The notes under the pieces: generated by a model | Told to the model about the DNA's origin: nothing | What the model saw: the letters and a program-made list of their open reading frames with translations, nothing else | Databases searched by the model: none | Source: Rhynchopus euleeides | Taxonomy: Eukaryota; Euglenozoa; Diplonemea; Diplonemida; Diplonemidae | Assembly (NCBI GenBank): GCA_963210315.1 | Contig: OY723316.1 | Coordinates: 1,759,089 to 1,823,088 of the forward strand | Reading direction: 5' to 3' | Length of the DNA: 64,000 bases | Program-made: the position numbers and the translations under genes | Shown here: positions 28,491 through 39,600 of the stretch, one piece after another | Position numbering within the stretch: position 1 is the first letter of the stretch | Layout of the letters: every line of letters begins with the position of its first letter

Positions 28491-29907
28491 GCAAGGGAAC
28501 TGCAGGGAAGAAATGGAAGCTACCGAAACGGGGCCTCAAGTATCAGCGAAACGCCAAGAATGATTGGCGGACTTCTTTTGTTTTCTTTGTGCAACCGGTT
28601 GGGGAGATCCACAAATCGTCAGGCAGTGGCGAACTGCAGGGCCAGGGCTGCGGTGCACGACACTTCAGGGACACCGCACGATGCTCCAGACGCACTCCAG
28701 GGACACCACACGAGGCTGCGCCGCTGCCATCCGGTCGTGCTCTTCTGTATTGGCCCCGCAGGGCACGGCGGAACGCCTTCTCTGCCGGAAAGGCAGCCAC
28801 GTTTCAGTACGTCACATACAGGTTGGTGCTCGTCGGCTTGATGCGGCCCTCCTCTTGCAACTGGAGGAAGAACATGCGGAACCCTGTGTCCGCTGGAGGT
28901 CTGGCTGGGAGGTGGCGGCGGCATTGCTCGATGAAGTCGGTCGCTCGCGCCACAACCGACAGCATCGGCTTCTGGGTGGTGGGTCGGAAGCAGGACGTTG
29001 CGAAGTTGTCGGTTCGTTCTCGAAGGGCAAGTACCTGTTGGAGGGGGAGGGAGGGGCCGGGGCACGCACCTGGGTCCGCTCCACGAGTGGACCTCAAAAG
29101 GCATTCTGGGGAAGTCAACGGCCCTTGCGCCCCGACTCCGTCGCCTCGAAAGGGAGCTTGCGTGAGTTTCCCCCGCCGTTCCCGCCGCCGCCAGAGCCCC
29201 GCTACGGCTTGGACGCCTGGTGACCGGCCTTGCTCGCCTCAGCCGCGTACGCCGCATATGTTTCGAGTTCGAACCTGTTCCAGTCCACGTACGGCTCTCG
29301 TCGGTCCTCAGGAGTGCGTTGCGGTCACATGACCCTGCCCGGCGTCTTCAGGGCTTCGAGCCATGAGACGAGGTCCGCCACGCTCAGGGGCCGCAGGTCT
29401 GATACCCGCGCGAAGCAGCGTGAATCAGGTGCTCCTCCGCCTTGTCCAGCTTCCGCAGCGCGTCCCGCAGCGATGAGGGTGTCCTGGCGGGTCGGATAAG
29501 GGGGTCGTACCGCCGCAGCGTCTTGCGCGCGGCCAGGACCCGTCTCGTGCGCACCCCCTTCACGCCCCGGACGTGAATCCCCTTCACCTGCTTCTTCAGC
29601 ACACTTCGATGTGGGCGGAAGGTGTCACGTGCTTGTTCATGCCCTTTGTGCTCCTCGCTCACGACACCATCATCGGCAGTGTGGAAACGTCAACGTAGAC
29701 TTTGGGTGAAGGCGTACTACCGCTGGTGTTGTAGGCCACAAGAGATTCCAATACATCTACTGGTGTGGCAGCCTCGCCAGCCTGGCCAATTCAGCCAGTG
29801 GGGTATCTGCCTGGAACACCTAGGCGCTCAGAACACAGCGGAAGCTGCATGTTTTCTTTAGGGTCCCCCTCAGTGGGGCACGGCCCCTTCACTACGGTGC
29901 TTAGTAA
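28491..29907 (-). pseudogene. Decayed two-part element, possibly tyrosine-recombinase type
   Basis: Replaces part of an intron repeat. Minus-strand frames spell related blocks in different registers: 29384-29662 (TLRRYDPLIRPARTP), a middle block near 29230-29300 (VDWNRFELETYAAYAAEA), then 28804-29118 (FFLQLQEEGRIKPTSTNLY), a phrase like the core-binding region of tyrosine recombinases. Order and some phrases parallel the two ORFs at 48542-50661. Several frameshifts make it inactive. Homology is by eye only. Confidence 0.35.
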
Positions 29908-29979
29908 TGCGGCAGGTGTCGTGGGTCCCACACCCTGTCCCGTGTGTGTCCCGTGTCAACACTCCCTCACTCTTCACAG

Positions 29980-30087
29980 GTGACACACCTCTGCATTGCG
30001 CTGCCGGGTACGGAGGCGAGCAGGCCGTGGAGTTGGTGGAGGCCTTGATTGGTCATGGTGCACATGTGCACGTGAAGAACAAGAACG
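29980..30087 (+). CDS. ANK exon B7 (108 nt)
   Basis: Starts GDTPLHCAA, ends AHVHVKNKN. Confidence 0.85.
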
Positions 30088-30204
30088 GTATGCATGTTCC
30101 TCTGTGGTGGAGAGTGTGTACAGGCTTCATCGTCTTCCATGGCACCTCTGTTTGTTGAAGCCCTTCGGCCTCACCGACTGTCAACACTCCCTCACTCTTC
30201 ACGG

Positions 30205-30312
30205 GTGACACACCTCTGCACTACGCTGCCGGGTACGGAGAAGAGCATGCTGTAAGGTTGGTGGAGTCCATGCTTCGGCATGGTGCATATGTGCATGTGA
30301 AGAACAGGAACG
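30205..30312 (+). CDS. ANK exon B8 (108 nt), acceptor mutated
   Basis: Starts GDTPLHYAAGYGEEH, ends AYVHVKNRN. The reading frame is intact, but the acceptor reads TTCACGG (30203-30204 GG) instead of TTCACAG. The exon is probably skipped, and skipping keeps frame because both sides are phase 1. Confidence 0.65.
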
Positions 30313-30696
30313 GTATGCATGTTCCTCTTTGGTGGAGAGTGTGGACAGGCTTCATCGTCTTCCATGGCACCTCTGGTTGTTGAAGCCCTTCACTCCCGTC
30401 ACTGTTGTTCTGAGTGTGAATGTGAGTGCCTCGCACGGGACCCACCTTGCGGAGCTCACCACCTTCTGCAAGCACCCAGATGGGCAGCACATCCGCTTTG
30501 TGAGGCACAGTGTGAGGTGCACCTCCTGCCCGCCTTCATGCATGGTTGCACACTTGCTTTGTTTCCCACCTTCCCACAGCCTCACCTTGTCCCAGCGGTT
30601 GTGGGTGGCGGTGGGGTGAACTCGTGAGGCAGGTGTCGTGGGTCCCACACCCTGTCCCGTGTGTGTCCCGTGTCAGCACTCCCTCACTCTCCACAG
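30313..30696 (+). repeat. Full intron repeat unit, B8-B9 (384 nt)
   Basis: Good reference copy of the family intron, GTATGCATG to CTCCACAG, near-identical to 2028-2412 although it lies 28 kb away in another gene. Confidence 0.9.
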
Positions 30697-30801
30697 GTAG
30701 CACACCTCTGCATTACGCTGTCAGTTACGGAGGCGAGCGTGCTGTGCAGTTGCTTGAGGCCATGCTCCGCCATGGTGCAGATGTGCATGTGAAGACGGAT
30801 G
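30697..30801 (+). CDS. ANK exon B9 (105 nt)
   Basis: Starts GSTPLHYAV, ends ADVHVKTD. The first half equals A1; it diverges after GGERAV. Confidence 0.85.
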
Positions 30802-30878
30802 GTATGCATGTTCCTCTTTGGTGTAGTGTTTGGGCAGGCTTCATCGTCTTGTTGTCAGCACTCCATTGCTCTTCACAG

Positions 30879-30983
30879 GTGACACGCCTCTGCACTACGC
30901 TGCCGGGTACGGAGGCGAGCATTCTGTGGAGCTGGTGGCCTTGACCGGTCATGGTGCACATGTGCATATGAAGAACAAGGATG
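30879..30983 (+). CDS. ANK exon B10 (105 nt)
   Basis: Starts GDTPLHYAA, ends AHVHMKNKD; one codon lost in the second helix (ELVALTGHG). The preceding intron is only 77 nt. Confidence 0.83.
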
Positions 30984-31160
30984 GTATGCATGTTCCTCTT
31001 TGGTGGAGAGTGTGGACAGGCTTCATCGTCTTCCGTGACATCTCTGTTTATTGAAGCCCTTCACTCCCATCACTGTTGTTCTGAGTGTGAATGTGAGTGC
31101 CTCACACGGGACCCACCTTGCGGAGCTCACCACCTTCTACAACTCCCTCACTCTTCACAG

Positions 31161-31268
31161 GTTCCACACCTCTGCATTACGCTGCACAGTACGGAGGCAA
31201 GCATGCTGTTGATTTGGTGCAGGCAATGATCCGTCATGGCGCAGATGTGCATGTGACGAACAAACATG
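31161..31268 (+). CDS. ANK exon B11 (108 nt)
   Basis: Starts GSTPLHYAA, ends ADVHVTNKH. Followed by an 88-nt intron. Confidence 0.85.
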
Positions 31269-31356
31269 GTATGCATGTAGCTCGTGAGGCAGGTGTCGTG
31301 GGTCCCACACCCTGTCCCGTGTGTGTCCCGTGTCAACACTCCCTCACTCTTCACAG

Positions 31357-31464
31357 GCTTCACACCTCTGCATTCCGCTGTCATGTTCGGAGGCAGGCAT
31401 GCATTGGAGTTGATGGAGGCTATAGTCCGTCATGGTGCAGATGTCCGTGTGCAGAACAAAGATG
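31357..31464 (+). CDS. ANK exon B12 (108 nt)
   Basis: Starts GFTPLHSAV, ends ADVRVQNKD. Donor GTACGC instead of GTATGC. Confidence 0.83.
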
Positions 31465-31650
31465 GTACGCATGCTGCTTGTCTTTGGTGGAGAGCACGGT
31501 TGCACATTTGCTTTGTTTCCCACCTTCCCACAGCCTCACCTTGTCCCAGCGGTTGTGGGTGGCGGTGGGGTGAACTCGTGAGGCAGGTGTCGTGGGTCCC
31601 ACACCCTGTCCCGTGTGTGTCCCGTGTCGACACTCCCTCACTCTTCACAG

Positions 31651-31758
31651 GTGTCACACCACTGCATTGCGCTGTCATGTTCGGAGGCGAGCATGCTGTG
31701 GAGTTGGTGGAGGCTTTGATGGGTCATGGTGCAGATGTGCATGCGAAGAACAAGGATG
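31651..31758 (+). CDS. ANK exon B13 (108 nt)
   Basis: Starts GVTPLHCAV, ends ADVHAKNKD. Confidence 0.85.
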
Positions 31759-31969
31759 GTATGCATGTTCCTCTTTGGTGGAGAGTGTGGACAGGCTTCA
31801 TCGTCTTCCATGACACCTCTGTTTGTTGAAGCCCTTCACTCCCATCACTGTTGTTCTGAGTGTGAATGCGAGTGCCTTACACGGGACCACCTTGCGAGTT
31901 CTTCTGCATGTTGCACACCTGACCCTGTCCCGTGTGTGTCCCGCGTCAACACTCCCTCACTCTATACAG

Positions 31970-32075
31970 GTAGCACACCTCTGGATTGCGCTGACAGGTA
32001 CGGAGGCGAGCGGGCGATCGAGTTGTCCCAGGCCATTCTCTGTCACAGTGCAGATGCGCATGTAGAACAAGGATG
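31970..32075 (+). pseudogene. ANK exon B14 (106 nt), frameshifted
   Basis: Starts GSTPLDCAD. Two bases are missing near 32063 (gcgcatgtagaac where other exons have gtgaagaac), so the exon is not a multiple of three and downstream codons shift. Confidence 0.75.
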
Positions 32076-32370
32076 GTATGCATGTTCCTCTTTGGTGGAG
32101 AGTGTGGACAGGCTTCATCGTCGTTTCATGGCAACTCTGTTTGTTGAAGCACTTCACTCCCATCACTGTTGTTCTGAGTGTGAATGTGAGTGCCTCACGC
32201 GGGACCCACCTTGCGGAGCTCACCACCTTCTGCAAGCACCCAGATGGGCAGCACATCCGCTTTGTGAGGCACAGTGTGAGGTGCACCTCCTGCCCGCCTT
32301 CATGCATGGTTGCACACTTGCTTTGTTTCCCACCTTCCCACAGCCTCACCTTGTCACTCACTCTTCACAG

Positions 32371-32450
32371 TTAGGAAGCTTCTGCATTACGAAGAGGGCT
32401 ATGCTCAGCAGGACTCTCGAGGCATGCACAACACGGCTGCCAGGATGTGA
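32371..32450 (+). pseudogene. Possible terminal scrap exon of gene B
   Basis: After the acceptor CTCTTCACAG the phase-1 frame reads VRKLLHYEEGYAQQDSRG and stops at TGA (32448-32450). It has no AAA sequence. Following the B14 frameshift it would be read in another register anyway. Confidence 0.35.
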
Positions 32451-32857
32451 CTGTCCCCGGCGTGTGTTCCGCAGCTCGACGCGCCACACACATTAGTGGC
32501 GCAGAGGGGGTAGTTCGAGCTATCGCGGAGTCTGATTTGAGGGTGCCAGACACCCACTAATTACGCCCAATTATTCACCCGCTTTCAGACATTCACTTTG
32601 GCCGGCTGATGCCCACCGTGCAATTGGGGCGGAGGGGGGGGAAGGTCAAGCGATAGCGGTGTCTGTTGTTGGATGGAGTCTGACACGTTTGCCAGGCTTA
32701 GGGTGTCAGGCACGTTTGATACTCTTTTGAGCGCACCGTGCCGGCGGGATGTGTTTTACGAGATCTTCCGAGGATTCAAATGCATGAGACTCATTGAGTA
32801 TAAATTGAGTGAGACTATACTCTCTGATGTCACTGTGACAGCTTTCGCGCGGAGGTC
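32451..32857. other. Intergenic between genes B and C
   Basis: No gene or known repeat recognised. Confidence 0.4.
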
Positions 32858-32971
32858 ACAATGGTCTCCATCGTGCCACCCCCGTGTGTAGCCCCCCCCC
32901 CCCCCCCTCCCCCCCTGGCCGGGAATGGCCTTTAGGGGGGGGGGGGGCTTTAACTCGTGGGGTCCCAGATA
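32858..32971. mobile_element. MITE family M1, degenerate partial copy 3
   Basis: Matches the right half of 13524-13887, from ggtctccatcgtgccacccc through long C and G runs to ggggtcccag. The left half is absent. Confidence 0.55.
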
Positions 32972-33009
32972 CTCTTGTGTTAGCATCTTGTATTCGCATG
33001 TACCCTTGT

Positions 33010-33593
33010 CTTTGCATATACTCTTGTATCACTGTGTGGCGTGGTGTGGCATGGTGCGCTGTGTGGAGACAGAGCCCCTCGGGACCGTCTCCCTCACGGT
33101 TCACTGCGGTGGTGGCTGCACGGCCCTCGCGCCTTCACAATGGTGGTGGGGCTGCAAGGCATGCCTGAAGGGCGAGGCGCTGTCGCCACATGCGGCAGGT
33201 CTGGGCGGCAGATGCCCAGAGCTTGTGTGCGGGCTGGGGCACTCTCTGCATGCGAGGGCAGGCGAAGGACACATGTGGACACAGCAGGCCCCCTCTCCCC
33301 CGCCACCGCCTCCGCACCTCCCAGCAGTGCTGCACCCTTCTGCACAGCACACGGCATGCAGCATGCACACCTGCTCCCCACGTGCATACGTCCCGTCAGT
33401 GGCTGACTCGGGACTAGGGGGAGGCCCTCAGGGGTGGAGGGGATGGACACCCCTAGGCACCCCACACTCGGTAGTCACTCACACCGCAGGGCACAGGCGG
33501 GCAGAGGGTGGGTGGGGCAGGTGTGGGTGTCGGAGACTCGGGGCGTACCCAGCATCCTGTGTGCATACATCCTGCACACGTGCTGAGTGTATC
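33010..33593 (+). promoter_or_regulatory. Putative promoter and 5' UTR of gene C
   Basis: tatcactgtgtggcg and gtgtggagac (about 33026-33070) correspond to the same motifs upstream of gene B. The remainder is GC-rich with no confirmed element. Confidence 0.35.
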
Positions 33594-33687
33594 ATGTCGC
33601 TGCAAGCGGCTGTGAAGAGGGGGGACGTGCAGCAGGTGGAACGGCTGTGCAGGTCTGGCGCAGACGTGAATGCAGCGGACTCTATCG
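33594..33687 (+). CDS. Exon C1: initiator ANK capping exon (94 nt)
   Basis: MSLQAAVKRGDVQQVE at the start, ADVNAADSIG at the end across the junction. Same length and phase as B1. Confidence 0.8.
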
Positions 33688-36600
33688 GTATGCTGTTCAA
33701 GAGGTCGTCTTGCTCGTGGCCTCCATGCATGGTTGCACACTTGCTTTGTTAGCTCACCACCTTCTGCAAGCACCCAGATGGGCAGCACATCCGCTTTGTG
33801 CGGCACAGTGTAAGGTGCACCTCCGGCCGCCTTCATGCATGGTTGCACACTTGCTTTGTTTCCCACCTTCCCACAGCCTCACCTTGTCCCAGCGGTTGTG
33901 GGTGGCGGTGGGGTGAACTCGTGAGGCAGGTGTCGTGGGTCTCACACCCTGTCCCGTGTGTGTCCCGTGTCAACACTCCCTCACTCTTCACAGGAGTCAC
34001 ACCCTTGCATGACGCTGCCAGGTACGGAGGTGATCGTTCTTTGGAGTTGGTGCTTGCCTTGATCCGCCATGGTGCAAATGTGCGTGTGACTACCAGCTAT
34101 GGTATGCACGTTCCTCTTTGGTGGAGGGTGTGGACAGGCTTCCTCGTCTTCCATGACACCTCTGTTTGTTGTTCTGATTAGCGCCTAGTGGGCTGAATCC
34201 GCCAGCCCTCCCCGCGCAACGGGGGTCGGGATGATGGCGGCAGTGCCCTGCATCACTAGGCATGCGCACCCCTCTCTGGGTGCCATGACGGGAAGGCTGA
34301 CGTATCGGATGGGTCTGGGGTGCGGCACCAGCACCACTTTGTGCAGGATGGCGCGGATTTCCCGCAGCACCGCCACGACCCGCATCGTCCGAAGAACGAG
34401 GGCAAGCCGACGGGCCTGCCACACCATACCCCGTGGGTGCACCGCTGGGCCTGGCACACTCCAGCTGTTCGCCTCCCACCATGTGCGGGTGCCTGCATGC
34501 CCCGCGTCAGCCCCGTCGCCCCTCCCTGCGCGATAGTCACTGTCTGCGGGGGCGAGTTGAGGGCTGCCGTGGGGGTCAGCGCCGCATCGGCATACGGATG
34601 ACATACATACACGACACGTTCGGGCCAGATGTCCGTTTCCCCGCCTGCACACCTACTCGGTAGCGGCAGCGCGCGCTCGACAGGGCATGCGTGGGTGGCG
34701 CGATGTCTTCCTGCAGGCTCACAGCGACATTCCGAAGGTCAGCATTCCGGGTCCACTGCCGCCGCCACCCAGTGACTGCACCACGCGTGGGTCTTCTGCA
34801 TCTCAGCCTCGTCCACCACATTGTGGATTCCGGGGTCGTGTCTGTGAGCCCTCATGCGGTGCGAGGAGCTCACCAGGTGCTCACACCCATTCAGGGTCTG
34901 CGGCGTGGGTCGTGGAAGGATGAATGTGTATCCATCACTCACCGAGGGGAACCTACAGAAGCTGCTCTTGTGTGACGTGTTGTGCCTCTCTCCCGCTGTG
35001 GCACATTCCCATGATACACTTAGAGGTCGTGGGGACTCCCACGCCCTGTCCCGTGTGTGTCCCGTGTCAGCACTCCCTCACTCTTCACAGGTTACACACC
35101 TCTGCATACTGCTGCCAGATATGGAGGCAGGCAGGCTGCTCAATTGGTGGAGGCCATGATCTGTCATGCAGATGTGAATGCGAAGGACAACTACGGTATG
35201 CATGTTGCCCTTTTGTGGAGAGTGTGGACAGGCTTCATCGTCTTCCATGACACCTTCCCACAGCCTCACCTTGCTCCAGCGGTTGTGGGTGGTGGTGGGG
35301 TGAACTCGTGAGGCAGGTGTCGTGGGTCCCACACCCTGTCCCGTGTGTGTCCCGTGTCAACACTCCCTCACTCTTCACAGGTAACACGCCCCTGCATGAC
35401 GCTGCCGGGTACGGAGGCGATCAGGCTGTGTCCTTGGTACAGTGTATGATCACTCATCATGCAGAGGTGAATGTGAAGAACAAGGATGGTATGCATGTTC
35501 CTCTTTGGTGGAGGGTGTGGACAGGCTTCATCGTCTTCTGTGACACCTCTGTTTGTTGAAGCCCTTCACTTCCATCACTGTTGTTCTGAGTGTGAATGTG
35601 AGTGCCTCACGCGGGACCCACCTTGCGGAGCTCACCACCTTCTGCAAGCACCCAGATGGGCAGCACATCCGCTTTGTGAGGCACAGTGCATGGTTGCACA
35701 CTTGCTTTGTTTCCACCTTCCCACAGCCTCACCTTGTCCCAGCGGTTGTGGGTGGCGGTGGGGTGAACTCGTGAGGCAGGTGTCGTGGGTCCCACACCCT
35801 GTCCCGTGTGTGTTGAGTGTCAGCACTCCCTCACTCACAGGAAGCACACCTCTGCATACCGCTGCCAGGTACGGAGGCAAGCATGCTGTGAAGGTTGTGG
35901 AGGCCTTGATTGCTCAGGGTGCTGATGTGCATGCGAAGGGCAAGAATGGTATGCATACCCCTTTGCAGGCTTCATCGTCTTCCACGGCACCTCTGTTTGT
36001 TGAAGCCCTTCACTCCCATCACTGTTGTTCTGAGTGTGTTAACATGAGTGCCTCACACGGGACCCACCTTGTGGAGCTCACCGGCACAGTGTGAGGTGCA
36101 CCTCCTGCCCGCCTTCATGCATGGTTGCACGCTTTCTTTGTTTCCCACCTTCTCACAGCCTCACCTTGTCCCAGCGGTTGTGGGTGGCGGTGGGGTGAAC
36201 TCGTGAGGCAGGTGTCGTGGGTCCCACACCCTGTCCCGTGTGTGTCCCGTGTCACTCCCTCACTCACAGGATGCACACCCTTGCATGACGCTGCCAGGTA
36301 CGGAGGCGAGCATGCTCTGGGGTTGGTGGAGGCCTTGATCAGACAGGGTGCTGATGTGTGCGTCAATACCGTCTATGGTATGCACGTTCCTCTTTGGTGG
36401 AGAGTGTGGATAGGCTTCATCGTCTTCCGTGGCACCTCTGTTTGTTGAAGCCCTTCACTCCCATCACTGTTGTTCTGAGTGTGAATGTGAGTGCCTCACA
36501 CGGGACCCACCTTGCGGAGCTCACCACCTTCTGCAAGCACCCACCTTCCCACAGCCTCACCTTGTGCCAGCGGTTGTGGGTGGCGTGTCAACACTTCCCC

Positions 36601-39600
36601 CACTCTTCACAGGTTACACACCTCTGCATTACGCTGTCAGTTACTGAGGCGAGCATCGTGTGCAGGTCATGAAGTTCCTAATCGATCAGGGTGCAGATGT
36701 GCATGTGAGGAACGACAACGGTATGCATGTTCCTCTTTGGTGGAGGGTGTGGACGGCCCTTGTCCTGTGAAGGTGGGCCGTGTGTGTGGAAGCATTGACG
36801 CCCTTCACTCCCATCACTGTTGTTCTGAGTGTGAATGTGAGTGCCTCACACGGGACCCACCTTGCGGAGCTCACCACCTTCTGCAAGCACCCAGATGGGC
36901 AGCACATCCGCTTTGTGAGGCACAGTGTGAGGTGCACCTCCTGCCCGCCTTCATGCATGGTTGCACACTTGCTTTGTTTCCCACCTTCCCACAGCCTCAC
37001 CTTGTCCCAGCGGTTGTGGGTGGCGGTGGGGTGAACTCGTGAGGCAGGTGTCGTGGGTCCCACACCCTGTCCCGTGTGTGTCCCGTGTCAACACTCCCTC
37101 ACTCTTCACAGGTTGGACACTTCTGCATGTCGCTGCCAGGTTTGGCGACGAGCATGCTGTGAAGCTGGTGGAGGCCTTGATCGGTCATGGTGTAGATGTG
37201 AATGTGAAGGACAACCACGGTATGCATGTTCCTCTTTTAAAAAGTTTGGCCAAAAGCGTAGCAACCGTGCTTCCTTCTTCCTTAATGATGCGTTGACGCT
37301 TCCACCACCCTAGAGCCTGCTGCTTTGATGTGGGTGTGGAGCACATGTGAACACGAGATAGCTAGACACACAGAAAAGGAACAGGATCGTCGGAAGCACT
37401 CCTACACTTTTACGCATCATAAATGTGCTCAAAAAAAGCCGGTCTGGGCCAAAAAAAACCGGTTTGGTGGTGTGATTCAGGAACCCCCCAGAACTGGCAT
37501 AGACATGGCATAGAACCGGCATAGAACTGGCATAGAACACCGGTCCACAATCCTTCAGGAAATGTCTGTGCAGGTTTCTACTGGGGAGATACACTACTTG
37601 ACCACTTTATGGTCCAGGTCAAGGGGGGGAATTCACTTCCCGATTAAAAAATGTCACATTTCTCTGATGTAGGGCTCTTTGGTGACGGGAACATGGGATG
37701 CAGAACCTGGGGGGGGAGGTGGGCGGTGGGGGGGTGTCCGCAGTGTCTTCCCAGCACAACTGGAGAGCCACCCACTCTGCTGCAGTTTGCCGAAGCTAAT
37801 ACCTGGCGCAATAACCCAGCGCGTTCACTCCATCGATCTGTACAAGAAGCAGCCCAGCCAGTGCCACAAGCCCAGGCCGAAGGGGGGTGACGTTCTCTCG
37901 GGGTCCCCGAGGGAACAGAGAGGTAACAGAGCGGGATATCCGTGGGATGTCCCTCTCTGTTACTCTCGTGTCTTCTGCAGGGTTCCACCTTGGCGTAGGA
38001 TATCCAACGCGAGAAGCAACATCCCGTGGAGGTTATCCCATAGGATATCCTACCCAAGTTCTGGTAATCGAACCACCTACGGTTTTCACGCACGAATACG
38101 CAGGTTCATGACAGCACATGGCGGACAACCCAGAATCGAGCGCGGTGGCTCCAGCACATCTCCCGACGGCGTTCCCCCGAGGGGAGCCTCGCCCGATGTA
38201 CTTTGCACCGAGGAGGGGCGACTCGTCTGGGATGTCGACTGCCGCAGTCACGGTGTCGACGACACACAGCACCTGAGCGGGTTTTGAACCCGGGACCGTC
38301 AATTATCAGGCAGGACCTCAGGCCTTGAGGGGGGGCGCCGACCCGGGCTTCCCCTCCCGGTGCCCTCGCCTCGAAGGGAGGACGTTTGGTGTGTCGGCAT
38401 GTTGCTGCGCCATGTTGCTGCTGCCTCACCGGATCAACTTAAGCTCCTGTGAGCTGCCCTCTCTCTGAGGTCGAGGTGGTCAGAAGGCCGAGGTGCCCAC
38501 AGCCTTTTCCTCAACAGAAACCCGCTTTTTCGGGGTCAGTCAGACCATATCCACCTCAAACAGTGCTGGAGAGGCCCCAGGCCTTCAGGATTGCGAGGAT
38601 CAGCCCATGTTGGGGCCAAGTTAGCTACCATTTTCCTAGGGTACATTTCTCGAAGGATTCCTTAAGGGGCCCCAGAACTGGCATAGACATGGCATAGAAC
38701 CGGCATAGAACTGGCATAGAACCCCTATTGAATCACACCATTTGGAGCAATTTTTTTGTAGGGAACGTGGAGGAGGACGGGGGAGCGACCACTCGTGACA
38801 GGTGTGCACTGTGGGTGGAGTGGGTGCACGACAGACCCTTGTCATGGCCAAAGGGTCCACGAGATCTCTGCAGTGTGTCCGGCCACGTAAAGCCCAGACC
38901 ACCACCCTGCACATTGAAGGATCAATATCACACGACCGACCGTCTTCTCCAGCTTCACCTGGGGCAGGACTGGAAGCCCTCCACCACGTGTTCATGGCGT
39001 GTACGTCCACATTCCGTTATCGAGGATATGGGCACCTAGCTGTGACGACAGGCAACAAACAAATCACATCTGTTAGTTGCCCCCAATAGGCTTGGAGACC
39101 TTCAAGACTGCATGAAAGTCGCTCGGGGCGTGTCAACACTCCCTAACTATACACAGGTCACACACCTCTGCATATCGCTGTCAGGTACGGAGGCGTGACG
39201 TTGGTGAAGGCTATGCTCCGTCATGGTGCAGATATGCACGTGAAGAACAACAACGGTATGCATGTTCCTCTTTGGTAGAGGGTGTGGGCAGCCCTCGTCA
39301 TGTTTGGTTGCAGTTGTGGTGGGTTGCTTCTGCTCACACGTGTGCTTCCAGCTGCAGTGAACCCCTGTATGCGCGGAAGCCCTTCACTCCCATCACTGCT
39401 GTTCTGAGGTGCACCTCCTGCCCGCCTTCATGCATAGTTGCACACTTGCTTTGTTTCCCACCTTCCCACAGCCTCACCTTGTCCCAGCGGTTGTGGGTGG
39501 CGGTGGGGTGAACTCGTGAGGCAGGTGTCGTGGGTCCCACACCCTGTCCCGTGTGTGTCCCGTGTCAGCACTCCCTCACTCTTCACAGGTAACACACCTC

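Larger units (their letters stand above)
24667..32450 (+). pseudogene. Gene B: ANK-array relative without AAA exon, lesions present
   Basis: Starts with a proper first exon and continues through 13 ANK exons (B2-B14), but no CbxX exon follows before gene C begins. Lesions: exon B8 has GG instead of AG at its acceptor; exon B14 is 106 nt, two short, and shifts frame; the last acceptor at 32370 leads into a short divergent frame ending in TGA (32448-32450). Upstream exons are intact, so it may still make an ankyrin-only protein or act as a cassette reservoir for its neighbours. It could also be a plain pseudogene. Confidence 0.6.

Noticed and set aside
1920-32367. Tandem ANK modules read as a CRISPR-like or satellite array
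   Set aside because: Units are 184-493 bp with splice signals and coding exons in frame; no short palindromic repeats with unique spacers.
32925-33752. 275-residue ORF spanning the gene C start
   Set aside because: Only the part from ATG 33594 to 33687 fits the family initiator exon; upstream is GC-rich non-coding DNA and downstream crosses a clear donor.
1600-37063. Repeated ORFs of 60-120 residues on both strands within the intron repeat (plus-strand phrase [17 protein letters not shown], minus-strand phrase [20 protein letters not shown])
   Set aside because: They lie wholly inside introns with clear GT and AG borders, have no start context or known motif, and arise because the intron unit lacks stops in several frames. 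Similarity between copies reflects DNA-level repetition.
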